A DNA stretch of 64,000 nt from Streptomyces sp. LX-29. Its GTDB lineage: Bacteria; Actinomycetota; Actinomycetes; Streptomycetales; Streptomycetaceae. How positions within the stretch are numbered: position 1 is the stretch's first letter; each line of letters opens with the position of its first letter. Both the position numbers and the translations under genes were made by a program. Below, piece after piece: positions 33,992 through 42,357 of the stretch. The stretch spans positions 3,038,001 through 3,102,000 of the forward strand of contig NZ_CP089746.1 in NCBI RefSeq assembly GCF_029541745.1. Reading direction: 5' to 3'. The notes beneath the pieces are model-generated. The model was not told the origin of the DNA. It ran no database searches and worked only from the letters and a program-made list of their open reading frames with translations.

Positions 33992-35188
33992 TCACCCGTC
34001 CGTCAGCAGCGCCCTCGCGAGCTCCTCCTCCGCCTCGGCGGCGGTCGTCCACCGACTCGCCCGCAGCCACGCCCGCTTGAGGTGGAGATGGACGTCGGAC
34101 TCCCAGGTGAAGCCCATTCCTCCGTGCACCTGGAGGCAGTCGCGGGCGTTGCGCACCGCCGCCTCGTCCGCGAGCAGCTTGGCCGCCGCGACCTCCGTCG
34201 GATCTGCCGTCACGGCGGCGGCGTAGACGGCGGCACGCGCCAGCTCCACCCGGACGAGCATCCGTGCGCAGCGGTGCTGTACGGCCTGGAAGGCCCCGAT
34301 GGGCCGGCCGAACTGGCGGCGTCGGCGAGCGTGCTCCACGGCCGTCTCGACGGTACGGGCCGCGCTGCCCAGCTGTTGGGCGGCGGTGAGCAGAACGGCC
34401 TCCCGGCGCAGCACGGCCGCCGTCGGCGCGGAACACCCACCCGCCGCCTCGCCACCGTCGGCCGCACCGGCCTCGGCCCCGACCCCGCCCCCAGCCCCGG
34501 CCCCGGTCCTCCGCCCGGTCGCGCTCGGCGCGGCGACCCGGTGCAACGGAGTGGCCGGATCCAGCGAGCGCAGCGGCCGCGCGGAGCGCGCCAGCTCCTG
34601 GGCGGGCAGGACGCGCACCGTGGCGTCGTCGAGCACGAGCACGGCGTCGGAGGCGGTCAGATGCTCGACGAGCCGTCCCCGGGTGGACCCCGGGTCGTAC
34701 GCCGTGACCACCGTGTCGCCCCGTGCCGCGCCCGGGACCAGAGGCGCCGCCAGGTGGGTGGCGACGAGCGGCCCGGGGAGCAGGAAGCGCCCGGTCTCCT
34801 CGAAGGCCAGCACCGCCTCCGGCAGCGCCAGGCCGACCCCGCCGTCGGCCTCGGGAAGCCGTAACCCGAAGAAGCCGGCCACGCCCAGCTCGCGCCACCA
34901 CCTACCGACCGCCCCGGACGCCTCCCCGATCGCCCCGGAGGTCTCGCCGGCCACCCCGGAGACCGGCCCGACCGCCCCGGAGGCGGCACCCACCGGCCCT
35001 GCTGGCCCTGCTGGCCCCTCTAACCCCTCTGGTCCCTCCGGCCCCGCTGCTCCCGGGGGCCGCCCGGCCGCCTCCTTGGGCGGGCCGTCCACGTACGCGC
35101 GCAGCGCCGCGCGGTCGGCATGACGGGACAGGATGTCCCGCACTCCGGCCCGCAGAGCCCGTTGGTCATCGGTGAGCTGGAAGTCCAT
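33992..35188 (-). CDS. Acyl-CoA dehydrogenase, beta-type, with collagen-like insertion
   Basis: The 398-residue protein starts MDFQLTDDQRALRAGVRDIL and has FEETGRFLLPGPLVATHLA, QFGRPIGAFQAVQHRCARM and LQVHGGMGFTWESDVHLHLKRAW. Residues 36-95 are a GPEGPEGLEGPAGPAGP-like collagen-type stretch, and 223-256 are Gly/Ala-rich; neither is part of the family. It starts 8 bp after the stop of the alpha-type dehydrogenase at 35197, the arrangement of heterotetrameric alpha2beta2 steroid dehydrogenases such as FadE28-FadE29. Last gene of the three-gene operon from 37783. Confidence 0.88.
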   Translation of the reverse strand: MDFQLTDDQRALRAGVRDILSRHADRAALRAYVDGPPKEAAGRPPGAAGPEGPEGLEGPAGPAGPVGAASGAVGPVSGVAGETSGAIGEASGAVGRWWRELGVAGFFGLRLPEADGGVGLALPEAVLAFEETGRFLLPGPLVATHLAAPLVPGAARGDTVVTAYDPGSTRGRLVEHLTASDAVLVLDDATVRVLPAQELARSARPLRSLDPATPLHRVAAPSATGRRTGAGAGGGVGAEAGAADGGEAAGGCSAPTAAVLRREAVLLTAAQQLGSAARTVETAVEHARRRRQFGRPIGAFQAVQHRCARMLVRVELARAAVYAAAVTADPTEVAAAKLLADEAAVRNARDCLQVHGGMGFTWESDVHLHLKRAWLRASRWTTAAEAEEELARALLTDG

Positions 35189-35196
35189 GCTTCGGT

Positions 35197-36483
35197 TCAC
35201 CGTCCCCGCGGCAGGCCGAGGACGCGCTCGGCGACGATCGTCCGCTGGATCTCGGAGGTGCCGGCGGCGATGGTGTACGCGAGCGCGGAGAGCCGGGCCG
35301 CGACCCATTCCTCGTCGGCGTCGAGGGCGTCCGCGCCCAGCACCTCGGCCGCCGCTTCGAACAGCTCCTGCCGGGCGTCGGCGTAACGGAGCTTGAAGAC
35401 GGAGGCGCCGGCACCCGGCACACCGCCCGTGCGCTGGGCCGCGGCGACGTTCCACTGGGTGAGCCGCCACAGCGCGGTGAAGTCGGCGTGCAGCCGCCCC
35501 AGGCGGCGGCGCAGCACGGGGTCGTCCCAGGTGCCGTTGGCCCGCGCGGCGCGGGCCAGCTCCCCCAGTACGCGCCGGCAGCCGACGACCTCCCCCACGA
35601 AGGCGGTGCCGCGTTCGAAGGACAGGGTCACCATGCTCACCCGCCAGCCGTCGTTCTCCGCCCCGATCCGGTGGCCGACCGGCACCCGCACCTCGTCCAG
35701 GAAGACCTCGGCGAACTCCGCCGTGCCGGCGAGCGTGCGCAGCGGCCGCACCGTCACCCCCGGCGCGTCCATCGGCATCGCCAACCAGGTGATGCCCCGG
35801 TGCCTCGGCCCACCCCCGCCCGCGCCCGTGCCTCCGCCCGCGCCCGTACGTCCGTCCCCATCCGCAGCGCCGGTCCCGCCCGCGCCACCGCTCCCGCCCG
35901 TACGTCCGCCCCCGCGCGCGTCGGCGCTCCCGCCGGCCTCCGGCGCGGGGCCCGTGCGCACCAGCAGTTCGCACCAGTCGGCGACCTCCGCGTGCGAGGT
36001 CCAGATCTTGGAGCCGGTGACCGTGTACGCGTCGCCGTCCCGCACCGCGCGGGTGCGCAGGGCGGCCAGGTCGGACCCGGCCTCCGGCTCGGAGAAGCCC
36101 TGGCACCAGACCTCGTCGCCGCGCAGGATCGGCGGCAGCCAGCGCGCCCGCTGCTTGGCCGTGCCCTCGGCGGCGATCGTCGGCCCTGCGTGCAGCAGGC
36201 CGACGAAGTTCGCGCCCACATAGGGCGCCCCGGCCAGCTCCGTCTCCTCCAGGAAGATCAGGTGCTGGGTCGGGGTGGCCCCCCGGCCGCCCGCCTCGAC
36301 CGGCCAGTGCAGCCCGGCGTACCCGGCCTCGTACAGCATCCGCTGCCAGCCGCAGTCGTAGGCCCGCCGAGCGGGCCAGTCGGTCGGGTCGGGCCGGGGC
36401 GGCAGCTCGCGCAGCGCCTCGCCCAGCCAGGCGCGCAGCCGCGCCCGGAAGTCCTGTTCCTCCTCGGTGTACGCCAGCTCCAC
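35197..36483 (-). CDS. Acyl-CoA dehydrogenase, alpha-type, with Gly-rich insertion
   Basis: This is a 428-residue protein. ACAD motifs are VWCQGFSEPEAGSDLAALRT (126-145), YTVTGSKIWTSHAEVADWCELLVRT, LSFERGTAFVGEVV and the C-terminal AAGTSEIQRTIVAERVLGLPRG. Residues 179-227 are a Gly/Ala/Asp low-complexity insertion in the middle beta-domain loop. The start is GTG 36483, 7 bp after the amidohydrolase stop; the beta-type partner follows 8 bp downstream. The two probably form one heteromeric enzyme that introduces a double bond into a bulky acyl-CoA. Confidence 0.9.
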   Translation of the reverse strand: MELAYTEEEQDFRARLRAWLGEALRELPPRPDPTDWPARRAYDCGWQRMLYEAGYAGLHWPVEAGGRGATPTQHLIFLEETELAGAPYVGANFVGLLHAGPTIAAEGTAKQRARWLPPILRGDEVWCQGFSEPEAGSDLAALRTRAVRDGDAYTVTGSKIWTSHAEVADWCELLVRTGPAPEAGGSADARGGGRTGGSGGAGGTGAADGDGRTGAGGGTGAGGGGPRHRGITWLAMPMDAPGVTVRPLRTLAGTAEFAEVFLDEVRVPVGHRIGAENDGWRVSMVTLSFERGTAFVGEVVGCRRVLGELARAARANGTWDDPVLRRRLGRLHADFTALWRLTQWNVAAAQRTGGVPGAGASVFKLRYADARQELFEAAAEVLGADALDADEEWVAARLSALAYTIAAGTSEIQRTIVAERVLGLPRGR

Positions 36484-36490
36484 CCGCGCC

Positions 36491-37783
36491 TCACCCGTCC
36501 AGGTCCCGAGCCACGTCCGGGTCCCCCGCCACGCGCGGGTCCCCCACCCCGTCCAGCCCCCGACCCACGTCCCGGTCCAGGTCCCGACCCGCGTCCCGGT
36601 CCAGATCCAGGTCGAGCATCCGGATCGCGTTGCCCCGCATCAGCTTGTGGATCGTCTCCTGGTCCAACCCCCGCACATGCTCCAACGCGACCTGCTTGGT
36701 GTGCGGGAAGGTCGAGTCCACGTGCGGATAGTCGGTCTCGAAGGTGGCGTTGTCGCGTCCCACCACATCGAGTGAGGCGACTCCGTGTTTGTCGCGGAAG
36801 AAGCAGCAGAAGATCTGCCGGTAGTAGTACGTGGACGGCGGCTCGGGGATGAGGTCGCGGACGCCGCCCCACGCGCGGTGCTCCTCCCAGACGTCGTCCA
36901 TCCGCTCCAGGGCGTAGGGGATCCAGCCCATCTGGCCCTCGCTGTAGGCGAGCTTCAGCCGGGGGAAGCGGACCAGCACCCCGCTGAAGAGGAAGTCGGC
37001 CATCGACGCCATGGCGTTGTTGAAGGACAGCGAAGCCTGCACGGCGGGCGGGGCGTCCGGGGAGGCGGCGGGCATCTGCGAGGACGAGCCGATGTGCATG
37101 TTGACGACCGTGCCCGTCTCCTCGCAGGCGGCGAAGAAGGGGTCCCAGTAGCCCGAGTGGATGCTGGGCAGCCCGAGGTAGGTGGGGATCTCGCTGAAGG
37201 TCACCGCGCGGACCCCGCGCGCCGCGTTCCGGCGGATCTCCGCGACGGCCAGCTCCACGTCCCACAGCGGGATGAGGCAGAGCGGGATCAGCCGCCCCGC
37301 GCTGTCGCCGCACCACTCCTCGACCATCCAGTCGTTGTAGGCGCGCACGCAGGCCAGGGCGACCTCCTTGTCGTGCGCCTCGGCGAAGGTCTGCCCGCAG
37401 AACCGCGGGAAGGTGGGGAAGCAGAGCGACGCCTCGACGTGGTTGAGATCCATGTCGGCCAGCCGTGCCTTCGGGTCCCAGCAGCCGCGCCGCATCTCCT
37501 CGCGCGTGATCCCCTCCAGCGTCATCTCGTCCCGCGAGAAGCCGACGGCCGCGATGATCCGCTTGTACGGGAACAGCTGCCCCTCGTACTCCCACCAGTC
37601 GGTCGGTGGACCGTCGGGGTCGGTGGTGATCCGGTACTTCCCGCCGACGTAGGCCAGCTCCCCGATCCCGGCCGTGAGCGGCCTGGGGCCACGGTCCCGG
37701 TACTTCGCCGGCAACCACGTCTCGAAGAGGTGCGCGGGTTCGATGACATGGTCGTCGACGCTCACGATGCGCGGCAGCTCCAT
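36491..37783 (-). CDS. Amidohydrolase family (TIM-barrel) protein
   Basis: The 430-residue amidohydrolase-2 protein begins MELPRIVSVDDHVIEP, where DDHVIEP supplies the first metal ligands. It contains CFPTFPRFCGQTFAE, VNMHIGSSSQMP, AYSEGQMGWIPYALERMDD and ETDYPHVDSTFPHT, the pattern of ACMSD/decarboxylase-like hydrolases found beside FadE pairs in actinobacteria. The last 41 residues (390-430) are an Asp/Arg/Leu/Gly repeat (LDRDAGRDLDRD) beyond the usual end at IRMLDLDL. First gene of the operon with the two dehydrogenases; an operator lies 59 bp upstream. Exact chemistry unknown. Confidence 0.88.
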   Translation of the reverse strand: MELPRIVSVDDHVIEPAHLFETWLPAKYRDRGPRPLTAGIGELAYVGGKYRITTDPDGPPTDWWEYEGQLFPYKRIIAAVGFSRDEMTLEGITREEMRRGCWDPKARLADMDLNHVEASLCFPTFPRFCGQTFAEAHDKEVALACVRAYNDWMVEEWCGDSAGRLIPLCLIPLWDVELAVAEIRRNAARGVRAVTFSEIPTYLGLPSIHSGYWDPFFAACEETGTVVNMHIGSSSQMPAASPDAPPAVQASLSFNNAMASMADFLFSGVLVRFPRLKLAYSEGQMGWIPYALERMDDVWEEHRAWGGVRDLIPEPPSTYYYRQIFCCFFRDKHGVASLDVVGRDNATFETDYPHVDSTFPHTKQVALEHVRGLDQETIHKLMRGNAIRMLDLDLDRDAGRDLDRDVGRGLDGVGDPRVAGDPDVARDLDG

Positions 37784-37841
37784 GGCGCCTCCGTCCGATG
37801 GGCTCGGATGCCGGCGACCGGGTCCGCACCCACCCGAGAAT

Positions 37842-37856
37842 CTGATACACCGTCAG
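37842..37856. promoter_or_regulatory. Operator palindrome, regulon site 9
   Basis: CTGAT-ACACC-GTCAG, one mismatch, upstream of the amidohydrolase operon (minus strand). Confidence 0.65.
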
Positions 37857-37926
37857 AAATACGCTAACCGCGCCACCCCTGGACCAGCAAGGCGCGACGC
37901 CCTACCCTCCCCCGCAGCGCGCATAT

Positions 37927-37941
37927 CTGACTAACCGTCAG
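37927..37941. promoter_or_regulatory. Operator palindrome, regulon site 10
   Basis: CTGAC-TAACC-GTCAG, perfect arms, 15 bp upstream of ATG 37957. With site 9 it brackets the divergent promoter region. Confidence 0.7.
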
Positions 37942-37956
37942 CCAACGGAGGCGGCC

Positions 37957-39552
37957 ATGCCCGACACCATGGCGGAACTCGGCACGTCGGCCACGCTGTG
38001 GGAGTTGCTCGACCGCCGCGCGGAGCTCACCCCCGACGCCCCCGCGCTGCTCCAGGCCGCCGACTCCGCCCGCCACGACCGGCGGATGACCTTCGGCATG
38101 CTGCGCGCTCGCGCCGAGCGCGTGGCCGCCGGACTGTACGAGTTGGGTGTCAGGCCCCGTACCCGAGTGGCCTGGCAGCTGCCCACCCGCATCGAGACCG
38201 TCGTCCTGGCCATGGCCCTGGCCCGGCTCGGCGCGGTCCAGAGCCCGCTGATCCCCGCCTACCGCGACCGCGAGGCCGGCTTCGCGCTGCGCGCCGCGCG
38301 GGCCGCGTACTTCGCCGTCCCCGCGCGGTGGCGCGGTTTCGACCACACGGCCATGGCGCACCGACTGGCCCTGCGGCTGCCCGACCCCCCGCTGGTCTTC
38401 CCCGCCTACGACACCCTCCCCGAGGCCGATCCGGCCTCCGTGGCGCTGCCCCCGCCGCCCGCCGACGGGACCGAGGTCCGCTGGATCTACTGGACCTCCG
38501 GCACCACCTCCGACCCCAAGGGCGTGCTGCACACCGACCGCGGCCTGATCGCCGCCGGCCGCTGCCTTGCCCGGGCGCTACGGCTGCGCCCCGACGACGT
38601 CGGCTCGATGGCCTTCCCGTACGCGCACGTCGCGGGGCCCGACTACACCGTGCTGCTCCTGCTGACCGGCATCCCGGCCGTACTGCTGGAGCACTTCGCG
38701 TTGCCCGGCTCGCTCGACGCCTATCGCCGCCACCGGGTGACGACCGCGGGCGGCTCCACCGCCTTCTACGCGATGTTCCTGGCCGAGCAGCGCAAGGACC
38801 CCGCGCGGCGACTCCTGCCCAGCCTGCGGCTGCTGGCCGGCGGCGGCGCGCCCAAGCCGCCCGAGCTCTACCACGACGTCGTCCGCGAGCTGGGCTGCCA
38901 GCTCACCCACGGCTACGGCATGACCGAGGCGCCGATGATCACCATGGGCGCTCCGGACGACACCGCGGAGCACCTCGCCACGACCGAGGGCCGACCGCCC
39001 GAGGACATGGAGATCCGGGTCGTGGACGCCGCCGGCCTACCGCTGCCGGCGGGGGTGGACGGCGAGATACGGCTGCGCGGCGAGGCCGTGTGCGCGGGCT
39101 ACCTCGATCCGGCGCAGACCGCCGCCGCCTTCGACGCGGACGGCTTCCTGCGCACCGGCGACCTCGGCCACCTCACGGCCGACGGCCACCTGGTGCTCAC
39201 CGGCCGCGCCAAGGACGTCATCATCCGCAAGGGCGAGAACATCTCCGCCAAGGAGATCGAGCACCTGCTGTACACGCACCCCGGCGTCCGGGACGTCGCC
39301 GTCATCGGGCTGCCGGCGCCGGACGGGGTGCGGGGCGAGCTGGTGTGCGCCGTCGTGGAACAGCCGTCGGGGGCTCGCCCGCTGACCCTCGACGACGTCA
39401 CCGCCCATCTGCGCGCCGCGGGGCTGGCCGCGCACAAGCTGCCGGAGCGGCTGGAGGTCGTGGACGCGCTGCCGCGCAACCCCACGCTCCACAAGGTCCT
39501 CGCCTACAAGCTGCGCGAGCGGTTCACGGCTCAGCCGCCGAAGACGCGGTAG
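37957..39552 (+). CDS. AMP-forming acyl-CoA synthetase (second FadD-like)
   Basis: This 531-residue ANL ligase has the P-loop motif IYWTSGTTSDPKGVLHT, the adenylate motif LTHGYGMTEAPMITMG, the hinge LRTGDLGHLTADGHLVLTGRAKDVIIRKGENISAKEIE (seen at about 395-435) and the terminal lysine region LPRNPTLHKVLAYKL. ATG 37957 follows ACGGAGGCGG. Divergent from the amidohydrolase operon and placed 15 bp after an operator, so it is regulon-controlled. Its small N-terminal domain resembles FadD17/FadD19-like and cyclohexanecarboxylate-type ligases, but no substrate can be assigned. Confidence 0.88.
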   Translation: MPDTMAELGTSATLWELLDRRAELTPDAPALLQAADSARHDRRMTFGMLRARAERVAAGLYELGVRPRTRVAWQLPTRIETVVLAMALARLGAVQSPLIPAYRDREAGFALRAARAAYFAVPARWRGFDHTAMAHRLALRLPDPPLVFPAYDTLPEADPASVALPPPPADGTEVRWIYWTSGTTSDPKGVLHTDRGLIAAGRCLARALRLRPDDVGSMAFPYAHVAGPDYTVLLLLTGIPAVLLEHFALPGSLDAYRRHRVTTAGGSTAFYAMFLAEQRKDPARRLLPSLRLLAGGGAPKPPELYHDVVRELGCQLTHGYGMTEAPMITMGAPDDTAEHLATTEGRPPEDMEIRVVDAAGLPLPAGVDGEIRLRGEAVCAGYLDPAQTAAAFDADGFLRTGDLGHLTADGHLVLTGRAKDVIIRKGENISAKEIEHLLYTHPGVRDVAVIGLPAPDGVRGELVCAVVEQPSGARPLTLDDVTAHLRAAGLAAHKLPERLEVVDALPRNPTLHKVLAYKLRERFTAQPPKTR

Positions 39553-39656
39553 GCGGTGCCCCAGCGGTGGCGACGCCCCAGCCGCGACCGACGCCCCAGT
39601 GGTAGGCGGTGGGCCAAGGCCCGGCGCTGGGCGACGCCCCGGCGTCGGGCTGGGCC

Positions 39657-42122
39657 TCAGCCGCCCGGGGTGCGGTAGGTCGCCATCGCCTGCTCGAAGA
39701 AGCGCGCCACCGCGCGGCGTTCGCTGTCGGGGCCGATCACCTGGACGAGGTGGTAGCGGCCGTCGAGCAGCATCGCGAGATTGCGCGCGTACACCTGGCG
39801 GCCGCTGCTGTCGCGCCAGCTGAAGGCGCCCTCCGCCATCGCCGTACGGCCGACGTCGGTGCGGCGCAGCCGGGACGAGGAGGACCACTCGGACTCCCGG
39901 AAGGCGGCCAGCTCGGGCTCCCTGTCCTGCTGGTACGCCATCGGGTCGGCGCCGAACCGCGACGCCTTGTCCCGCCCGGCGACGACCACCAGCTCGAAGT
40001 CGCCGCCCCGGTCCACGTAGCGGATCTGGCCGCGCGCGTTCTCCTCACGGCGCTGCCAGTCCTCGTGCACCGCGATCTGGAAGCCCTTGGGGTCCTTGCG
40101 GACCACGAAGCCCTTGGCGAGCCCGTCCGGCGTCGTGGACTGCGGCTGCCGGGCGCTGGAGCCCGCCGATCCGGCGCCGGTCTCGCCCTCGCCGCCGGCC
40201 GTGGTCCGGCTGGGCACCGCGGAGGTCCGGGTGCCCGTGGAGCCGGTGCGGTCCTCGCCCTCGCCCTCCTTCTCGGGCATGAACAGCATCGCGTACAGCA
40301 TCACGGCCGCGAGCAGCAGCAGTATGGCGGTGAGCAGGATCCGGCCCAGATGGCGTGGACCGCGCGCGCCGCTCGGGCCGCGGGACCCGCCGCGACCGCT
40401 GCCGAGCCGGGGCTCACGGCTGATCCTGGGCTCCCGCTCCCGCCGGGGTTCACGGCCGCGGAGCGACTCGCGGTTGCGGAGGGGCTCTCGCGGGCCGCCC
40501 GACAGCCGCGCGGTACGCGGCTCGCGCGGATCACCGCCCGTCCGGCCCGCCCGGGGCGTCTGCGCCCGCCCCCGCTTGTGCCGCCCGTGTGAGGCCACGC
40601 CCGCGCCGGCGTCGTCGCCCCGGCCGCGGCCCCTGCGCACCAGCCAGCCGCGCCGCCGGACGATGGGCAGCCGCTTGGGGTCGGCAGGACCGCCCGCGCC
40701 CGTGGAGGGCACGACGACCGTACGGCTGCCGACGTCCGGCTCCGGCGCCGACCGGATCAACGAGCGCAGCCAGCCGCGCAGCTCCTCGACGTCCGGCCGC
40801 TCGGAGGGCTCCTGGCGCATCAGCGACTCGACGACGGGGCGCAGCGGACCGCACTCCTCGGCGTACGCGGGTGCCTCGGCGCACACCAGCTGCACCAGCT
40901 CGGCGGCGCTCTCCTCCGGGTACGGGGCGTGGCCCTGGACCGCGCGGAAGAGCAGCACGCCGACGGCCCACAGGTCGGTGGCCGGGCCGACCGGCGGCGC
41001 CAGCTGCCAGTTGGCGTGCACCGGGCCCGCCTGCTCGGGCGCCCACCGCTCGGTGACCGCCCCGACCACCAGGATGCGTGCCTGGCGGGCCCGCTCCGCG
41101 GCGAGCGCGCCGGCGGGGCCGTGCCCGTCGGCGCCGGCTCCGGCGGCCGCGCCGGGTGAGCCCGTCGGCTCGGCTCCCGGGAACCCCGTCTCGGGGAACG
41201 GCCGCGCGGCGGACGCCTCTCCCGGGAACGGGTCGTCGGGATCGGTCCCCCGCGCGCCCGCGCGATAGGCCGCGACCTTGCCCGCGCGGGGCGCGCTCAG
41301 CGGCTCGCGGTCGGCGTCGCCGGCGGACTCCCAGTCGCGCTCGGGCTCCTCGCCCCCGTCCCCCTCGGGCCCCTCCGCCGGGTCCGCAGCGGGGTCGCGG
41401 TCGGCTCCGAAGGCGAGCGGGCCGTGCCCGGACGCCGGGCCGGGGCCGGTGGCGGACTCGGCCCCGGAGCCCTGCCCGGTGGCCACCACGACCGCCGGCA
41501 CCGGGTCGTAGCCGCACAGCGCCTCCTCCGCCGCGCCGGCCGCCAGGCCGGTGAGCATGGCGTGGCCGTCCTCGCAGACCAGGACCGTACGGGCGGTGAT
41601 GTTGCGGTGGACCCAGCCGTGCGCGTGCAGGGCGCGCAGGGCGGTGAGGACGTCGGCGGCGATCTCGGCCGCGCGATGGGGCGCCAGGGTGCGCTCCGCG
41701 AGCAGCGCGGCCAGCGGGCGGCCGGCGACGAACTCGCTCACTATCCACAGACTGCCGTCCTCCACGAAGACGTGGAAGACCTGGTCGAGCCGCGGGTGGT
41801 CGGGCAGTGCCGCGGCGGCCGTGGCCGCCTCGACGGCGCGCCGCACCAGGGGGTCGTCGACGCTCCGCGCGCCCGACCGCCCCATCCGACCGAGGGGGCC
41901 GCCGGCGAGCCCGCCGGCTCCGGGGCCGGCGCCGAAGCGTCCGTCCGCGCCGGCGCCCAGCACCTCCGCGTCGACGACCTCGGGCAGCGGGATCTGCCGG
42001 AGCTGGACCTCCTGGCCGCTGTAGGTGTCGAACGCGCGGGTCTCGACGAGCTCGTACTCGTCGGAGGGCGGCAACGGAAGGCGGTAGCGGTCGGCGAGCA
42101 CACGTCCCGCGTAGTCGTCCAC
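39657..42122 (-). CDS. Membrane-anchored Ser/Thr pseudokinase with extracellular domain
   Basis: This is an 821-residue protein. The kinase-like domain (about 1-430) lacks key residues: VQLR at 39-42 in place of VAIK, HRN at 172-174 instead of HRD, and TGL at 191-193 instead of DFG. A Gly/Pro/Ala-rich insertion of about 150 residues splits its activation-segment region. A basic linker precedes one membrane segment (LLTAILLLLAAVMLYAMLFM), followed by a Ser/Thr/Gly linker and an extracellular domain of about 150 residues. GTG 42122 follows GGGAGG. The layout parallels the active kinase just upstream, suggesting a duplicated, catalytically dead partner used for binding or regulation. Confidence 0.85.
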   Translation of the reverse strand: MDDYAGRVLADRYRLPLPPSDEYELVETRAFDTYSGQEVQLRQIPLPEVVDAEVLGAGADGRFGAGPGAGGLAGGPLGRMGRSGARSVDDPLVRRAVEAATAAAALPDHPRLDQVFHVFVEDGSLWIVSEFVAGRPLAALLAERTLAPHRAAEIAADVLTALRALHAHGWVHRNITARTVLVCEDGHAMLTGLAAGAAEEALCGYDPVPAVVVATGQGSGAESATGPGPASGHGPLAFGADRDPAADPAEGPEGDGGEEPERDWESAGDADREPLSAPRAGKVAAYRAGARGTDPDDPFPGEASAARPFPETGFPGAEPTGSPGAAAGAGADGHGPAGALAAERARQARILVVGAVTERWAPEQAGPVHANWQLAPPVGPATDLWAVGVLLFRAVQGHAPYPEESAAELVQLVCAEAPAYAEECGPLRPVVESLMRQEPSERPDVEELRGWLRSLIRSAPEPDVGSRTVVVPSTGAGGPADPKRLPIVRRRGWLVRRGRGRGDDAGAGVASHGRHKRGRAQTPRAGRTGGDPREPRTARLSGGPREPLRNRESLRGREPRREREPRISREPRLGSGRGGSRGPSGARGPRHLGRILLTAILLLLAAVMLYAMLFMPEKEGEGEDRTGSTGTRTSAVPSRTTAGGEGETGAGSAGSSARQPQSTTPDGLAKGFVVRKDPKGFQIAVHEDWQRREENARGQIRYVDRGGDFELVVVAGRDKASRFGADPMAYQQDREPELAAFRESEWSSSSRLRRTDVGRTAMAEGAFSWRDSSGRQVYARNLAMLLDGRYHLVQVIGPDSERRAVARFFEQAMATYRTPGG

Positions 42123-42357
42123 GACGCCTCCCCCAGCGCGCGCTTCCCGGCCCCCACGCGCAATCCCAGTCGTTTTCCCGCCTGTTGCGGCGTCATACCG
42201 CCCACCGCTTATCACCATAGTGCCCGGGGCGGACGCCGGGGGCCGGTCCGCTCAGCCCGTCCGCGATTCCCGGTCCGGGGTTACCCGTCCACGATTGCCG
42301 ATCCGCGATTCCCCGATCCGCGGTTACCCGTCCGCGGTGTGCCGGCAGCGCCCCGGA

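Noticed and set aside
34002..34010. Isolated GTCCGTCAG as an operator half
   Set aside because: It lies within the coding end of the dehydrogenase and has no opposite arm.
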